64,000 bases of DNA from Ruminococcaceae bacterium UBA3215 (GCA_002363155.1 DEWH01000017.1:2251-66250); one strand, 5' to 3'. Numbered from the stretch's first letter, positions 48,824 to 56,906 are shown. Notes: a model not told the origin generated them from the letters alone. Translations and numbers: made by a program.

Positions 48824-49357
48824 TCAATCTATCTGATCGAGCCTTATCCTGCAGTAATAATCCGAGCGTCTTGCATCCGCACGGATCTTTGAACCCACAA
48901 AGAAAAGCACCATAAATGCGGCAAAAACCGCGAAAGATATCACATAAGCTTCGCCCGCGCCTGCGATAAGGCGCATCGGGCGTATTATCACCGAGGTGAT
49001 GATATCGGAGAGCATCTTCTGCACATCGCTTGCCTGCGATTTCTCCACCGTACCGGGGGTAAGCACCAGCACATAGGGGAAAACGAGGTACATTCCCGCG
49101 AAGAGGATATACAGCCATTGCCGGCAGAATCCCGCAAGCACGGAAGCCTGCGCCCAGACGATCATCATCACGGCGAGGGAAGCGTACCGCAGAAAGACGT
49201 TGTCTCCTCCCGCAAACAGCCCCGCCGCTATGCCCGAAATAAGGCACACAGCGATCTGGGAGCCGAGACTTGTGGAGAAGAACAGCTCCAGCCTGTCTTT
49301 TATAAATGCGGCTGCGGCGGGATTTCCGGCCGCGAGCCTGTCTATCATTCTTATCAT
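48824..49357 (-). CDS. Membrane protein of the surface operon, 177 residues
   Basis: Not recognised. About five membrane helices with a long non-membrane segment (VLTPGTVEKSQASDVQKML) in the middle. The start overlaps the end of the preceding gene by four bases and the next gene follows after 24 bp. Position between an EpsG-like protein and a wall-anchored protein suggests a part in assembly or export of a surface structure; nothing in the sequence proves it. Confidence 0.7.
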   Translation of the reverse strand: MIRMIDRLAAGNPAAAAFIKDRLELFFSTSLGSQIAVCLISGIAAGLFAGGDNVFLRYASLAVMMIVWAQASVLAGFCRQWLYILFAGMYLVFPYVLVLTPGTVEKSQASDVQKMLSDIITSVIIRPMRLIAGAGEAYVISFAVFAAFMVLFFVGSKIRADARRSDYYCRIRLDQID

Positions 49358-50442
49358 ACAGCGATCACCGCCTTCAGCGCTTCGTCATAGCGCTCCGCGC
49401 CGAATCCTCCGGCGAACACCGAATAAGCGCAGATACCTGCCGCGAGCACGCAGCACACGATGCCGAAAGTTCTTGCGGCAGTCTTTTTCTTCTCCCGGAA
49501 CATCAGCGACGTGAACTTCTGACCGATATCGAAAGCGTCCGGAACCACGGGTATCACCGACTGCATCAGCATTATCAGCGCAAGCGCGGAAAGTCTGCCG
49601 TCGAACACACCGGCAAGTGCGAAGCACCCTCCGCAGACGATCTCGGAGATTAGAAGCTCCGATTTTTCGCTCCGTGCGATGAGCAGCGGCTTCATTGCGG
49701 CAAGTGCCGCCGCGCCGAGCACCGCGAATACCGCCGAGGGGACCGACAGCGGATACTGCGCGTACTGCCCTGCACCGAACAGACCATATATCCCGTCAAT
49801 AATGCCGGGGAACATAACCGCGGCGGCGGCGCATACAAAAGACCGCAGCGCGGACATATAAACATTTTTCGAGAATAGCAGAATGTAAAGGAATACGGGT
49901 ATCACCGCCGCCACGTCAAAGCACGCAGCCAGCAGCATTACTGCCGAAAAGCGGAAAAACCGCCGTTCTTCAATGTATTTCGACGCAAAGACCGCGATAA
50001 GCGCGGCTGTGAATGCGCCCGACCCGGCAAAATAAGCGGGTATGAAGCAAGCCGTAATAACAACTCCCGCCGCATAGGGCGCGGAGCATCTGCAATAGAC
50101 CGCAGCGGCGGCAAGCACCGACTGCATCACGGCGATCACCAGCGGGAAAACTATGGGCTCCCGCGTAAAGACCGCGCATATCTTCATCAGCAGGACAAAC
50201 GCGGGCGGAGCATTCATCACCGTGATATCGTCGTAAGAAACGATCTCCGCGGCGGCACCTATGTAGGAAAGGCGCTGCTCCTCGGTGCCGATCGGACCGC
50301 CGAGTGCGCATATCCCGCAGACAGCGAATACAGCCGCACCCGTTAAAATGCTGAAAAAGAACCTGTAACCGCGGACGGAGCAGAACACGCCTGCCCCCAT
50401 GAGAAGCAGGGGGAGCGCAAGAAGAACCAGACTACCGGACAT
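49354..50442 (-). CDS. Polytopic membrane protein, possibly EpsG-like polysaccharide polymerase
   Basis: 362 residues with roughly ten membrane helices. The spacing around SYDDITVMNAPPAFVLLMKI followed by closely packed helices is reminiscent of EpsG/Wzy-like polymerases, but similarity by eye is weak. It is two bases downstream of the BY-kinase-like ATPase gene and overlaps the next gene by four bases, so the three are tightly co-translated. No glycosyltransferase lies nearby, which argues against a complete exopolysaccharide cluster. Confidence 0.55.
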   Translation of the reverse strand: MSGSLVLLALPLLLMGAGVFCSVRGYRFFFSILTGAAVFAVCGICALGGPIGTEEQRLSYIGAAAEIVSYDDITVMNAPPAFVLLMKICAVFTREPIVFPLVIAVMQSVLAAAAVYCRCSAPYAAGVVITACFIPAYFAGSGAFTAALIAVFASKYIEERRFFRFSAVMLLAACFDVAAVIPVFLYILLFSKNVYMSALRSFVCAAAAVMFPGIIDGIYGLFGAGQYAQYPLSVPSAVFAVLGAAALAAMKPLLIARSEKSELLISEIVCGGCFALAGVFDGRLSALALIMLMQSVIPVVPDAFDIGQKFTSLMFREKKKTAARTFGIVCCVLAAGICAYSVFAGGFGAERYDEALKAVIAV

Positions 50443-50444
50443 AA

Positions 50445-51185
50445 CTAATTATCGTTGTACGCCGTTTCCCCCTCGATATCGCCGGGGAGATCGGCATTTT
50501 CCTCTATTGAACTTTTATAGTCACTGCGCTTGTCGTACTTGACGGAGCAGTAGGTCTTGATTATCCCGAAGAACTTTGCCTTTGAAAGGGAGATAGTGGA
50601 CATAGCGGCTCTGAGGTCTGCGTGAGTGGTCATATTTTCGCGGACAACAAGCGCCGTACCGCCGGTAAAACCGCCGAACAGCAGCGAATCGTTGGCTATG
50701 CACAGGGGCGGCGTGTCGATAACGATGTAGTCGTAGTAATCGTACAGAAGCCGGACGAGCCTTTCCGTCTCGGCGCTCCCGAGCATATCCGAAGGACTGC
50801 GGACACCGGGTCCTGCGGGCATAACATGGAAGTTGTTGCGGACTTCCTTGCAGATACCGCTGTAAACATCGCTTTCGCCGGTGAGGATAGTGCTCAGCCC
50901 GAAGTGGTTCTTGAGGCGGAGCATATCGTGTATCCCGGCTCCGCGCATATCGGCGTCTATGAGGAGCACACGTTTTTCGAGACGGCTTATCATAATTGCG
51001 AGGTTGACGGCGGTAGTGGTCTTGCCCTCGCCGCGGTTCTGGCTTGTGATGACCACGGACTTATAGGCGCAGGACTCAAGCGACGCTATCACATTCGCGC
51101 GTATTTTTGAATAAGCCTCGGTAATAATAAAAGGTGTATTCTCGTTAAGGATAAACTGTCTTGTAACAGGTTCTGAGCCTTGCAA
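50445..51185 (-). CDS. CpsD/CapB-type tyrosine-kinase-like ATPase
   Basis: About 246 residues. BY-kinase P-loop fold: Walker A SQNRGEGKTTTAVNLA, Walker A' VLLIDADMR, Walker B YIVIDTPP. The upstream LNENTPFIITEAYSKIRANV helix fits the CpsD activation region. The C-terminus has only scattered tyrosines (Y at SVKYDKRSDYKS and the end AYNDN) rather than a Tyr cluster. No Wzz/CapA-type activator is in the window. TTG 51185 with AAAGGAG 10 bases upstream is preferred; the ATG at 51224 would lie about 10 nt from the predicted transcription start and lacks a ribosome site. Confidence 0.82.
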   Translation of the reverse strand: MQGSEPVTRQFILNENTPFIITEAYSKIRANVIASLESCAYKSVVITSQNRGEGKTTTAVNLAIMISRLEKRVLLIDADMRGAGIHDMLRLKNHFGLSTILTGESDVYSGICKEVRNNFHVMPAGPGVRSPSDMLGSAETERLVRLLYDYYDYIVIDTPPLCIANDSLLFGGFTGGTALVVRENMTTHADLRAAMSTISLSKAKFFGIIKTYCSVKYDKRSDYKSSIEENADLPGDIEGETAYNDN

Positions 51186-51240
51186 CGCGGAGTTTCTCCT
51201 TTCGGTACGGAATACAGACGGCATACTGCCGCATACTATA

Positions 51241-51269
51241 ATTATAAAACATTATTCACGTTTTGTCAA
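51241..51269 (-). promoter_or_regulatory. Promoter of the four-gene surface operon
   Basis: On the minus strand TTGACA (51264-51269) and TATAAT (51241-51246) are both perfect and 17 bases apart. Confidence 0.8.
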
Positions 51270-51292
51270 TATGTGAACAGGAAAAATAATCT

Positions 51293-51661
51293 ATGAAAGC
51301 GATGAAAAATATTTCCAAGACCTTTGCGGCTGCCGCGGGATTTGCCGGGGGCGTACTGAACGGGATATTCGGGGCGGGCGGAGGTTCGGTGACGGTGCCG
51401 GTGCTGGAGGCGGGAGGAGCCGATGCGCGGACGAGCCATGCAATGTCTGTGGCGGTGATGTTCTGCGTGAGCGCAGTTACCGTATTCGGCTGCATCATCA
51501 AGGGGAATGCGCCGTTTGCGGAGGTGCGGGAACTTCTGCCGGCGGGCATTGCCGGAGCAGCCGCGGGCGCACTTATCCTGCGGAGAGCGGATAACAGCGT
51601 ACTGCGCCGGATATTCGGGGCATTGCTTATCTGGTCGGGAGGGAGGCTGTTTTTCGCGTGA
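51293..51661 (+). CDS. TSUP-family transporter, first half
   Basis: 122 residues with about four membrane helices. Signature of the N-terminal TSUP/TauE-SafE repeat: AGFAGGVLNGIFGAGGGSVT and HAMSVAVMFCVSAVTVFG. The following gene encodes the second, homologous half, overlapping by GTGA. Full TSUP proteins have both repeats in one chain of ~250 residues; here they are separate genes that presumably form a heterodimer. Family substrates are sulfite, sulfonates or organic acids; unknown here. Confidence 0.85.
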   Translation: MKAMKNISKTFAAAAGFAGGVLNGIFGAGGGSVTVPVLEAGGADARTSHAMSVAVMFCVSAVTVFGCIIKGNAPFAEVRELLPAGIAGAAAGALILRRADNSVLRRIFGALLIWSGGRLFFA

Positions 51662-52062
51662 ACGGTTTTATCACGCTTGCCGCGGGATTTACGGCGGGTC
51701 TGTGCGCAGCTATGGGGCTTGGCGGCGGGTTTGTGCTGATGATATATCTGTCGTGGGCGGGAATGGCTCCTGCCGATGCGAAAGCGGCGAATCTGCTGTT
51801 CTTTATCCCGGTCGCGCTTGTGTCAATGGTGATGAATCATAAGTCGGGGCTTACGGATTGGCATATCGTGCCTTACGCCGCCGCCGCAGGCGCTATCGGC
51901 GCAGTTATCGGGCTCCTGCTCACCGACGCCGTTCCCGCCGGGATCATGCAGAAAGTGTTCGCCGTCCTCCTCGCCGCCGTAGGCGCGCGAGAGCTGTTTC
52001 ACAGAAAGAGAAGAGATTTGAGAGAGAGAAGAGATTTGAAAGAAGGGGCTCTGCCCCTGTGA
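51658..52062 (+). CDS. TSUP-family transporter, second half, with repeat-derived C-terminus
   Basis: 134 residues, GTG start overlapping the first half by four bases. Four helices with the matching repeat AGFTAGLCAAMGLGGGFVLM. The last ~20 codons (ELFHRKRRDLRERRDLKEGALPL region) coincide with sequence found in elements A and C (GAGATTTGAGAGAG ... GGGGCTCTGCCCC), so the mobile-like repeat supplies the end of the reading frame and the stop codon. Confidence 0.83.
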   Translation: MNGFITLAAGFTAGLCAAMGLGGGFVLMIYLSWAGMAPADAKAANLLFFIPVALVSMVMNHKSGLTDWHIVPYAAAAGAIGAVIGLLLTDAVPAGIMQKVFAVLLAAVGARELFHRKRRDLRERRDLKEGALPL

Positions 52063-52110
52063 CCCCGCCAACCCCCTTTAAAAAAGGGGGCTGGACACCC
52101 TAAATAAATG
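52015..52110 (+). repeat. Element D, left fragment: right-hand part of the A/C type
   Basis: From GAGATTTGAGAGAG through GGGGGCTGGACACCCTAAAT it is collinear with 38946-39033 and 46324-46400. It begins inside the TSUP gene. Confidence 0.75.
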
Positions 52111-52262
52111 CAGTATTTCAGAGCGTACAGCTATGGGCGGCTGCCGACTGAAACGCAGTGGGGTTGGCGAAGACTCCATTCAGAGAATAACAAGAAAACA
52201 GCTTGCAGAGACAATCACTGCAAGCTGTTTTTAATCTGATGAATATAACTAACCGAGGTGGC
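52108..52262. repeat. ~155-bp module inverted relative to 55930-56085
   Basis: The two blocks match in reverse complement, including TATTTCAGAGCG, CAGCTATGGGCGGCTGCCGACTG (split by single differences), GGGGTTGGCGAAGACTCCATTC, the type II terminator and ATGAATATAACTAACCG. The terminator is thus inside the repeated unit. Confidence 0.8.
52195..52236. terminator. Type II recurrent terminator (between TSUP and tsf)
   Basis: AAAACAGCTTGCAG and CTGCAAGCTGTTTTT flank a nine-base loop. T-runs occur on both strands, so it can serve both converging genes. Confidence 0.8.
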
Positions 52263-52476
52263 GCACCCGCCAATAGAAGAGTGTCGCTACGCATTTCGCC
52301 GCGGGGCGTTCCCCGCCGCCGCCCGCGTAGGGCAAAAAAAGTCTCTTAAAAATCTCTTAAAGTCTCTTCCCAGAACGCGTCCTTGGATCCAAGGCGGAGC
52401 CTTGGTCTGGTCTGGGACGAAGTCGCCAGCGGGGCTTGGGGCGGCGCCCCATCAGCCGAAGGCAGCAGGTATAGCA
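52247..52476 (-). repeat. Element D, right fragment: B-type left part, abutting tsf
   Basis: From ATAACTAACCGAGGTGGCGC to the GGCAGCAGGTATAGCAG block it matches 42250-42481. The element stops 15 bp before the tsf stop codon. The other end is missing, so this copy is truncated. Confidence 0.8.
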
Positions 52477-52491
52477 GAAATGAGTTTCTGT

Positions 52492-53412
52492 TTACTTAAC
52501 CATAGATGCAACTTCTGCTGCGAAGTCGTCTTCTCTCTTCTGGATTCCTTCGCCCTTTTCAAGACGTGCAAATTCGATAACCTTGATGTTCTTGCCGGCA
52601 TTTGCAATATACTTCGCAACTGTGATGGAAGGATCCTTTACAAAAGGCTGATCCAGCAGGCAGATCTCCTCTGCGAACTTTCTCATTCTTCCCTCAACGA
52701 TCTTCTCAAGAACGTTCTCAGGCTTCGGCTTCTTGGACTCGGCATTCTCCTTCTTTACAAGCTCAAGCTGTACTTCCTTCTCCGCATCAATTACAGATGC
52801 CGGAACATCAGCCTGTGCTACGAACTGGGGAGCGCTTGCCGTGATCTGAAGAAGCAGATCCTTTGCAACTGTCTTTACAGCATCGTCAGCGCCGTTGTCG
52901 GATTCAAGCTTGATGAGCGAACCGATGATAGAGCCGCCGCCGTTGTGTACATAAGCGTAAACGTCGCCTGTCATTCTTACGAAACGTCTGATCTGAATGT
53001 TCTCGCTGATAGAAGCAACTGCATCTGTGAGAACGTCTGCGATCTTCTCGTTTGTGCCGCTTGCTGTTGTCTCCTTGAGAGCCTCAACATCAGCAACATC
53101 GTTGTCGATTATCGTCTGTGCAACTGTGTCGCAGAAAGCCTTGAACTTGTCGGAATTTGCAGCGAAGTCTGTCTCGGAGTTGATCTCAACTACCACACCG
53201 ATCTTCTTCGCTTCGTCTATCTTTGCAACAACAAGTCCCTCTGCTGCGATTCTGCCAGCCTTCTTTGCCTGCTTTGCAAGACCCTGCTCACGAAGGTACT
53301 TAACAGCTTCATCAACGTTGCCGTTTGTTGCTTCAAGAGCGCGCTTGCAGTCCATCATACCGCAGTTTGTGAGTTCCTTGAGCTGCTTTACGTCCTGTGC
53401 TGAAATAGCCAT
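52492..53412 (-). CDS. tsf: Translation elongation factor Ts
   Basis: 306 residues. Nucleotide exchange factor for EF-Tu. UBA-like N-terminus VKQLKELTNCGMMDCKRAL is standard. The first EF-TS signature follows as YLREQGLAKQAKKAGRIAAE and the second as VVVEINSETDFAANSDKF. It follows rpsB by about 80 bp in the universal rpsB-tsf order. A truncated MITE-like element lies directly past the stop. Confidence 0.97.
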   Translation of the reverse strand: MAISAQDVKQLKELTNCGMMDCKRALEATNGNVDEAVKYLREQGLAKQAKKAGRIAAEGLVVAKIDEAKKIGVVVEINSETDFAANSDKFKAFCDTVAQTIIDNDVADVEALKETTASGTNEKIADVLTDAVASISENIQIRRFVRMTGDVYAYVHNGGGSIIGSLIKLESDNGADDAVKTVAKDLLLQITASAPQFVAQADVPASVIDAEKEVQLELVKKENAESKKPKPENVLEKIVEGRMRKFAEEICLLDQPFVKDPSITVAKYIANAGKNIKVIEFARLEKGEGIQKREDDFAAEVASMVK

Positions 53413-53492
53413 TTTTATTTCTCCTTTGATAAATTATTCCATATTCAATTCTTCCCCGCCGTTTCAGCGGGGAAGAGCCGTTTCATCTTCTC

Positions 53493-54242
53493 TTATTCAG
53501 CGTCGGCTTCGGCTGCTGCTTCTTCAGCTGCGTCCTTGTCCTCTGCCTCAGCTTCTGCGGAGCCCTGCTTTGCAGCGAGGATCGCGTCAGCCATAGCGCC
53601 TGCGATAAGCTTTACGGCGCGGATAGCGTCATCGTTTCCGGGGATAACGTAGTCGATCTCGTCAGGATCGCAGTTCGTATCTACGATAGCTACTACCGGG
53701 ATACCGAGCTTTCTTGCTTCTGCAACAGCGATCTTCTCCTTGCGGGGATCAACTACGAAGAGAGCGCCGGGGAGCTTCTTCATATTCTTGATACCGCCGA
53801 GGAACTTTTCGAGCTTCTCGATCTCAAGGGAAAGCTTGCTTACTTCCTTCTTCGGGAGAAGGTCGAAAGTGCCGTCTGTCTCCATTGTGTGGAGCTGTTC
53901 AAGTCTCTTGATACGGTTCTGAATGGTCTTGAAGTTTGTCATCATACCGCCGAGCCATCTTGCGTTCACATAGTGCGCGCCTGCTCTCTCTGCCTCTTCC
54001 TTGATGGAATCGGCAGCCTGCTTCTTTGTGCCGACGAAGAGGATCTCACCGCCGTTTGCGGCTGTCTCGAATACGAAGTTATATGCTTCGTCGAGCTTCT
54101 TGACCGTCTTCTGGAGGTCGATGATGTAGATTCCGTTTCTTTCTGTGAAAATGTACGGTGCCATTTTCGGGTTCCAGCGTCTTGTCTGATGTCCGAAGTG
54201 AACACCGGCTTCAAGAAGCTGCTTCATTGATACAACTGCCAT
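53493..54242 (-). CDS. rpsB: 30S ribosomal protein S2
   Basis: 249 residues, normal length plus an acidic Ala/Glu tail (EAEAEDKDAAEEAAAEADAE). Typical S2 motifs: VSMKQLLEAGVHFGHQTRRW, FVGTKKQAADSI, ARWLGGMMTNF, VVAIVDTNCDP and GNDDAIRAVKLI. First gene of the rpsB-tsf operon behind a leader of about 115 nt. Confidence 0.97.
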   Translation of the reverse strand: MAVVSMKQLLEAGVHFGHQTRRWNPKMAPYIFTERNGIYIIDLQKTVKKLDEAYNFVFETAANGGEILFVGTKKQAADSIKEEAERAGAHYVNARWLGGMMTNFKTIQNRIKRLEQLHTMETDGTFDLLPKKEVSKLSLEIEKLEKFLGGIKNMKKLPGALFVVDPRKEKIAVAEARKLGIPVVAIVDTNCDPDEIDYVIPGNDDAIRAVKLIAGAMADAILAAKQGSAEAEAEDKDAAEEAAAEADAE

Positions 54243-54360
54243 GTTTGTATCCTCCTTAAATTTGTTTTTTCCTCTGCATACTCACCACGCCGAACCGTCA
54301 CTGACGGCACAGCCGGCGCTTATAGCACGCATGTGGATTTGCATCTGCTTTTGCAGGAAT
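54243..54360 (-). other. rpsB leader
   Basis: From the predicted start near 54362 to the ATG. On the minus strand it contains GCCGTCA-GTGACGG and GCGCCGGC segments able to pair, suggestive of an S2 autoregulatory leader; not matched to a named family. Confidence 0.35.
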
Positions 54361-54368
54361 GCTTTAAT

Positions 54369-54397
54369 ATTATAACACATAATTACTGTGTTTACAA
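54369..54397 (-). promoter_or_regulatory. rpsB-tsf promoter
   Basis: On the minus strand TTGTAA (54392-54397) and TATAAT (54369-54374) are 17 bases apart. Confidence 0.65.
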
Positions 54398-54412
54398 TAT
54401 TTTTCTTTTCGG

Positions 54413-54700
54413 CTATTTCAACAAATTTTTCATAAACCCGCCATTCCTTTTTGTGTGTATGGGCATTTCACAGCTCACAAGTATCGTGTCCTCTCCGATT
54501 ATCTCGATATCGCTCCAGCAGATGTCGATGTCGTCCTCTCTCCCGAGAAGCCCGAACAGCTTCGCTTTCCCGAATATCACGATCCTGCATATCTTCGCTG
54601 TCGCCGTGTCAAATTCCACATCGTCCGCGTATCCCATTTTTATCCCGCTTTTTATGTTTATTATCTCCTTGTTTCTGATGTCGTCAAATGTACAGAGCAT
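54413..54700 (-). CDS. YlmC/YmxH-family PRC-barrel protein
   Basis: 95 residues from ATG 54700 with GAGGTG upstream. PRC-barrel-like protein of the YlmC/YmxH group, which is widespread in endospore-forming Firmicutes. Visible are FDDIRNKEIINIKSGIKMGY, VEFDTATAKI, then KLFGLLGREDDIDICWSDIE and GEDTILV. The usual partner genes are absent. The role in sporulation is suggested by family distribution only. Confidence 0.85.
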   Translation of the reverse strand: MLCTFDDIRNKEIINIKSGIKMGYADDVEFDTATAKICRIVIFGKAKLFGLLGREDDIDICWSDIEIIGEDTILVSCEMPIHTKRNGGFMKNLLK

Positions 54701-54971
54701 ACGAACCACCTCGTTAAATTTGATTTTGATGTGAACGTCCGCCCGCGGCACTGTGCGTTTTCCTTTTTTAAATTTTATTCGCGGAATGTCCCGATAATTC
54801 GTGTCCGCAGTCTGCGAACCGCACCGTTTTTTCAGCCGGAAAATGCACCGGAAACCATGTAAAACACAGAAAAGCCGTCAAAATTGTAGTCAATTAATAC
54901 CTAACCGGGCAATAAATTTTGTTATTTTTTAAACATATTGCACTAACTTGCAAAAAAATGTTTGAAATTGC
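54701..54971. other. Gene-free gap between divergent genes
   Basis: No gene seen. It contains CTAACCGGGC near 54902, a possible worn end of the CTAACCG repeat family, and AT-rich sequence leading into the SCP2 gene promoter. No clear promoter for the minus-strand YlmC-like gene was found. Confidence 0.4.
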
Positions 54972-55000
54972 TTGAAATTGCCAAAATTATGTGATATAAT
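54972..55000 (+). promoter_or_regulatory. Promoter of the SCP2/H1-like gene
   Basis: TTGAAA (54972-54977) and TATAAT (54995-55000) are 17 bases apart. TTGAAATTGC is directly repeated around the -35 box. Confidence 0.75.
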
Positions 55001-55064
55001 ACTAAAGTAAAAAAGGAACGGTGCGTTTGCCCGTATCTCAGTTAAAAAAAGGAAGGAAATAAAG

Positions 55065-55646
55065 ATGGCTAAATCCGCTTACGAAAAGGTTTACGAAAGT
55101 CTTAAGAAGAGCATTCAGAAGACCGACACCTCGAAATTTGAAGGTTCCTTTGCATTTCAGTTCAATGTAACGGGAGACGCTGCCGGAATTTTTTATGTTG
55201 AGTTCAAGGAGGGTTACTCCAGACTCGCAGTAGAGAATTTCAGCTACGACGATCACACCGCTATTTTTGAAGCTGATGCAGATACTTTCATCGCTCTTGT
55301 TGAAGGCAAGACAACAGCTAAGGCTGCTCTCAAGGCAGGCAAGCTTGCTGTTATCGACAACAATGCCGGCTGTGCAGATATCTTCAATGCAATAGCTCCC
55401 GCAAAGAAAGCTGCTGCTAAGAAGGAAGCTCCTGCGAAGAAGGCTGCTCCCGCTAAGAAGGAAGCTCCTGCAAAGAAGGCTCCCGCTAAGAAGGCTGCTC
55501 CCGCAAAGAAGGCAGAGGCTCCCAAGGCTGCTGAAGTTAAGGCAGCTGCACCTAAGGCTGAAGCTCCCAAGGCTGAGGCTCCTAAGGCAGAAGCAAAGCC
55601 TGCTGAGGCTAAGAAGCCCGGCAGAAAGCCCGCTGCAAAGAAGTAA
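55065..55646 (+). CDS. SCP2 sterol-carrier-like domain fused to a histone H1-like basic tail
   Basis: 193 residues. Residues 1-105 form an SCP2-like domain (YEKVYESLKKSIQKTD, FQFNVTGDAAGIFYVEF, FEADADTFIALVEGKTTAKA). Residues ~110-193 are a low-complexity Ala/Lys/Pro tail of repeated PAKKA and PKAEA units ending in KKPGRKPAAKK, which contains a GRKP core like an AT-hook. Such tails resemble H1-like bacterial proteins that bind DNA or RNA. AAGGAAGG precedes the ATG. It may connect lipid or acyl-ligand binding to nucleic acid, but the tail could also serve solubility or ribosome binding. Codon use in the tail is strongly repetitive. Confidence 0.85.
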   Translation: MAKSAYEKVYESLKKSIQKTDTSKFEGSFAFQFNVTGDAAGIFYVEFKEGYSRLAVENFSYDDHTAIFEADADTFIALVEGKTTAKAALKAGKLAVIDNNAGCADIFNAIAPAKKAAAKKEAPAKKAAPAKKEAPAKKAPAKKAAPAKKAEAPKAAEVKAAAPKAEAPKAEAPKAEAKPAEAKKPGRKPAAKK

Positions 55647-55650
55647 GCAA

Positions 55651-55730
55651 TTGCGGCGGACGCGCCGCTGCGAAATGCGTAGCGACATTCTTCTATCGGC
55701 GGGCGCGCCGCCTCGGTTAGTTATATTCAT
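55651..55730 (+). repeat. Element E: ~80-bp terminal unit of the CTAACCG family
   Basis: GCGGCGGACGCGCCGC ... TAGCGACATTCTTCTAT ... CGCCGCCTCGGTTAG matches the right ends of A and C. The left inverted end is lacking; the unit starts five bases past the SCP2 gene stop. Confidence 0.75.
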
Positions 55731-55744
55731 CTAAATACAAGAAA

Positions 55745-55781
55745 AAGACTGTTGAAAATTATAGTTTTCAGCAGTCTTTCT
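55745..55781 (+). terminator. Type I terminator behind the SCP2/H1-like gene
   Basis: AAGACTGTTGAAAA and TTTTCAGCAGTCTT flank a six-base loop, then TCTTATTT. Confidence 0.85.
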
Positions 55782-55791
55782 TATTTCACGA

Positions 55792-55965
55792 ATGGAGTAT
55801 TCGCCAACCCCACTGGCGGCGGACGCGCCGCTGCGAAATGCGCAGCGACACTCTTCTATTGGCGGGTGCATTGCACGAAGCAATGGCAGTTGACGTCAAA
55901 AGCGCGCACGATGCGCGCATATAAAACGGCAACGACACCACCACGGTTAGTTATATTCATCTGAA
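55792..55965 (+). repeat. Element F: ~145-bp unit plus a GAATGGAGT..CCCCACTG module
   Basis: 55818-55957 is the counterpart of the nested unit 42919-43062. The preceding GAATGGAGTATTCGCCAACC block recurs at 56017 and, inverted, at 52155-52180. Confidence 0.75.
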
Positions 55966-55968
55966 TAC

Positions 55969-56006
55969 AAAACAGCTTGCAGAAAATTTCTCTGTAAGCT
56001 GTTTTC
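55969..56006. terminator. Type II recurrent terminator facing yebC
   Basis: AAAACAGCTTGCAGA pairs with TCTGTAAGCTGTTTT. Compared with 39104 and 52195, stem bases differ with mostly kept pairing. Confidence 0.75.
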
Positions 56007-56013
56007 TTGTTAG

Positions 56014-56096
56014 TCTGAATGGAGTCTTCGCCAACCCCACTGCATTTCAGTCGGCAGCCGCCCATAGCTGTGCGCTCTGAAATACAGCTAATGCCC
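56014..56096 (-). repeat. Element G: module inverted relative to 52108-52185
   Basis: Carries GAATGGAGTCTTCGCCAACC, CCGCCCATAGCTGTG and CTCTGAAATACAGC. It ends near the yebC stop. Confidence 0.75.
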
Positions 56097-56112
56097 GCGC
56101 CGGCTTCGGCGC

Positions 56113-56850
56113 TCAGCTCTCCGCTTCTTCCCAGTTATGCCAAACGTTCTGCACATCGTCGTTATCATCAAGAGCATCGAGGAGCAGTCCCATTTTCTTG
56201 ATATGATCTTCGTCTGTGAGAGTCGTGTAAGTGGACGGGATCTTCGCAGGCTCGGCGGAAAGCACCTTATATCCCTTGTCTTCGAGAGCCTTTCCCACTT
56301 CCGTTACGGTATTCGGGTCTGTGGTTATCTCAACACAGCCGTCCTCAAAAGTGAAATCATCACCGCCGGCTTCGAGGATATCTTCCATCGCCTTATCCTC
56401 ATCTATGTCCTCGTCCTCGTTGTCGAGCACTACAATGCCCTTTGTCGAGAACATGAACGATACACAGCCGGAAGTGCCGAGATTACCGCCGAACTTGTCA
56501 AAGTAGTGGCGCACTTCACCCGCGGTGCGGTTTCTGTTGTCGGTAAGGCATTCCACAATTACCGCTACGCCGTTGGGACCGTATCCCTCATAAACGCACT
56601 CTTCGTAGTTCGTCTTTTCGCCGTCACCGCTCGCCTTCTTGATAAGGCGGTCTATGTTGTCATTCGGAATATTGTTGGACTTTGCTTTCTGAACGAGCTG
56701 TGCAAGCTTCGAGTTGCTTGACGGGTCACCGCCTCCCTCGCGTACCGCAACGATGATCTCACGGCTTATCTTCGTGAACACCTTTGCTCTTGCGCCGTCC
56801 TTCTCGCCTTTCTTTCTCTTGATCGTGCTCCATTTGGAATGTCCTGACAT
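56113..56850 (-). CDS. YebC/PmpR-family protein (TACO1-like translation/transcription factor)
   Basis: 245 residues. Starts with the diagnostic MSGHSKWSTIKRKKGEKD; then FTKISREIIVAVREGGGDP and VYEGYGPNGVAVIVECLTDN. Family members were described as transcription regulators, and more recently as factors easing ribosome stalling at proline stretches. Length is normal. It stands alone 56 bp downstream of the secreted toroid gene, with no clear promoter, so it may be read through from upstream. Confidence 0.95.
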   Translation of the reverse strand: MSGHSKWSTIKRKKGEKDGARAKVFTKISREIIVAVREGGGDPSSNSKLAQLVQKAKSNNIPNDNIDRLIKKASGDGEKTNYEECVYEGYGPNGVAVIVECLTDNRNRTAGEVRHYFDKFGGNLGTSGCVSFMFSTKGIVVLDNEDEDIDEDKAMEDILEAGGDDFTFEDGCVEITTDPNTVTEVGKALEDKGYKVLSAEPAKIPSTYTTLTDEDHIKKMGLLLDALDDNDDVQNVWHNWEEAES

Positions 56851-56906
56851 AAATAATATCCTCCGTTTTCTGTTTTCCTTTTTGCATTTTGTTTCAGCTT
56901 TTATTT

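Noticed and set aside
49048..51224. Complete exopolysaccharide cluster
   Set aside because: Only a CpsD-like ATPase and a weakly EpsG-like protein are present; no glycosyltransferase, flippase or Wzz gene.
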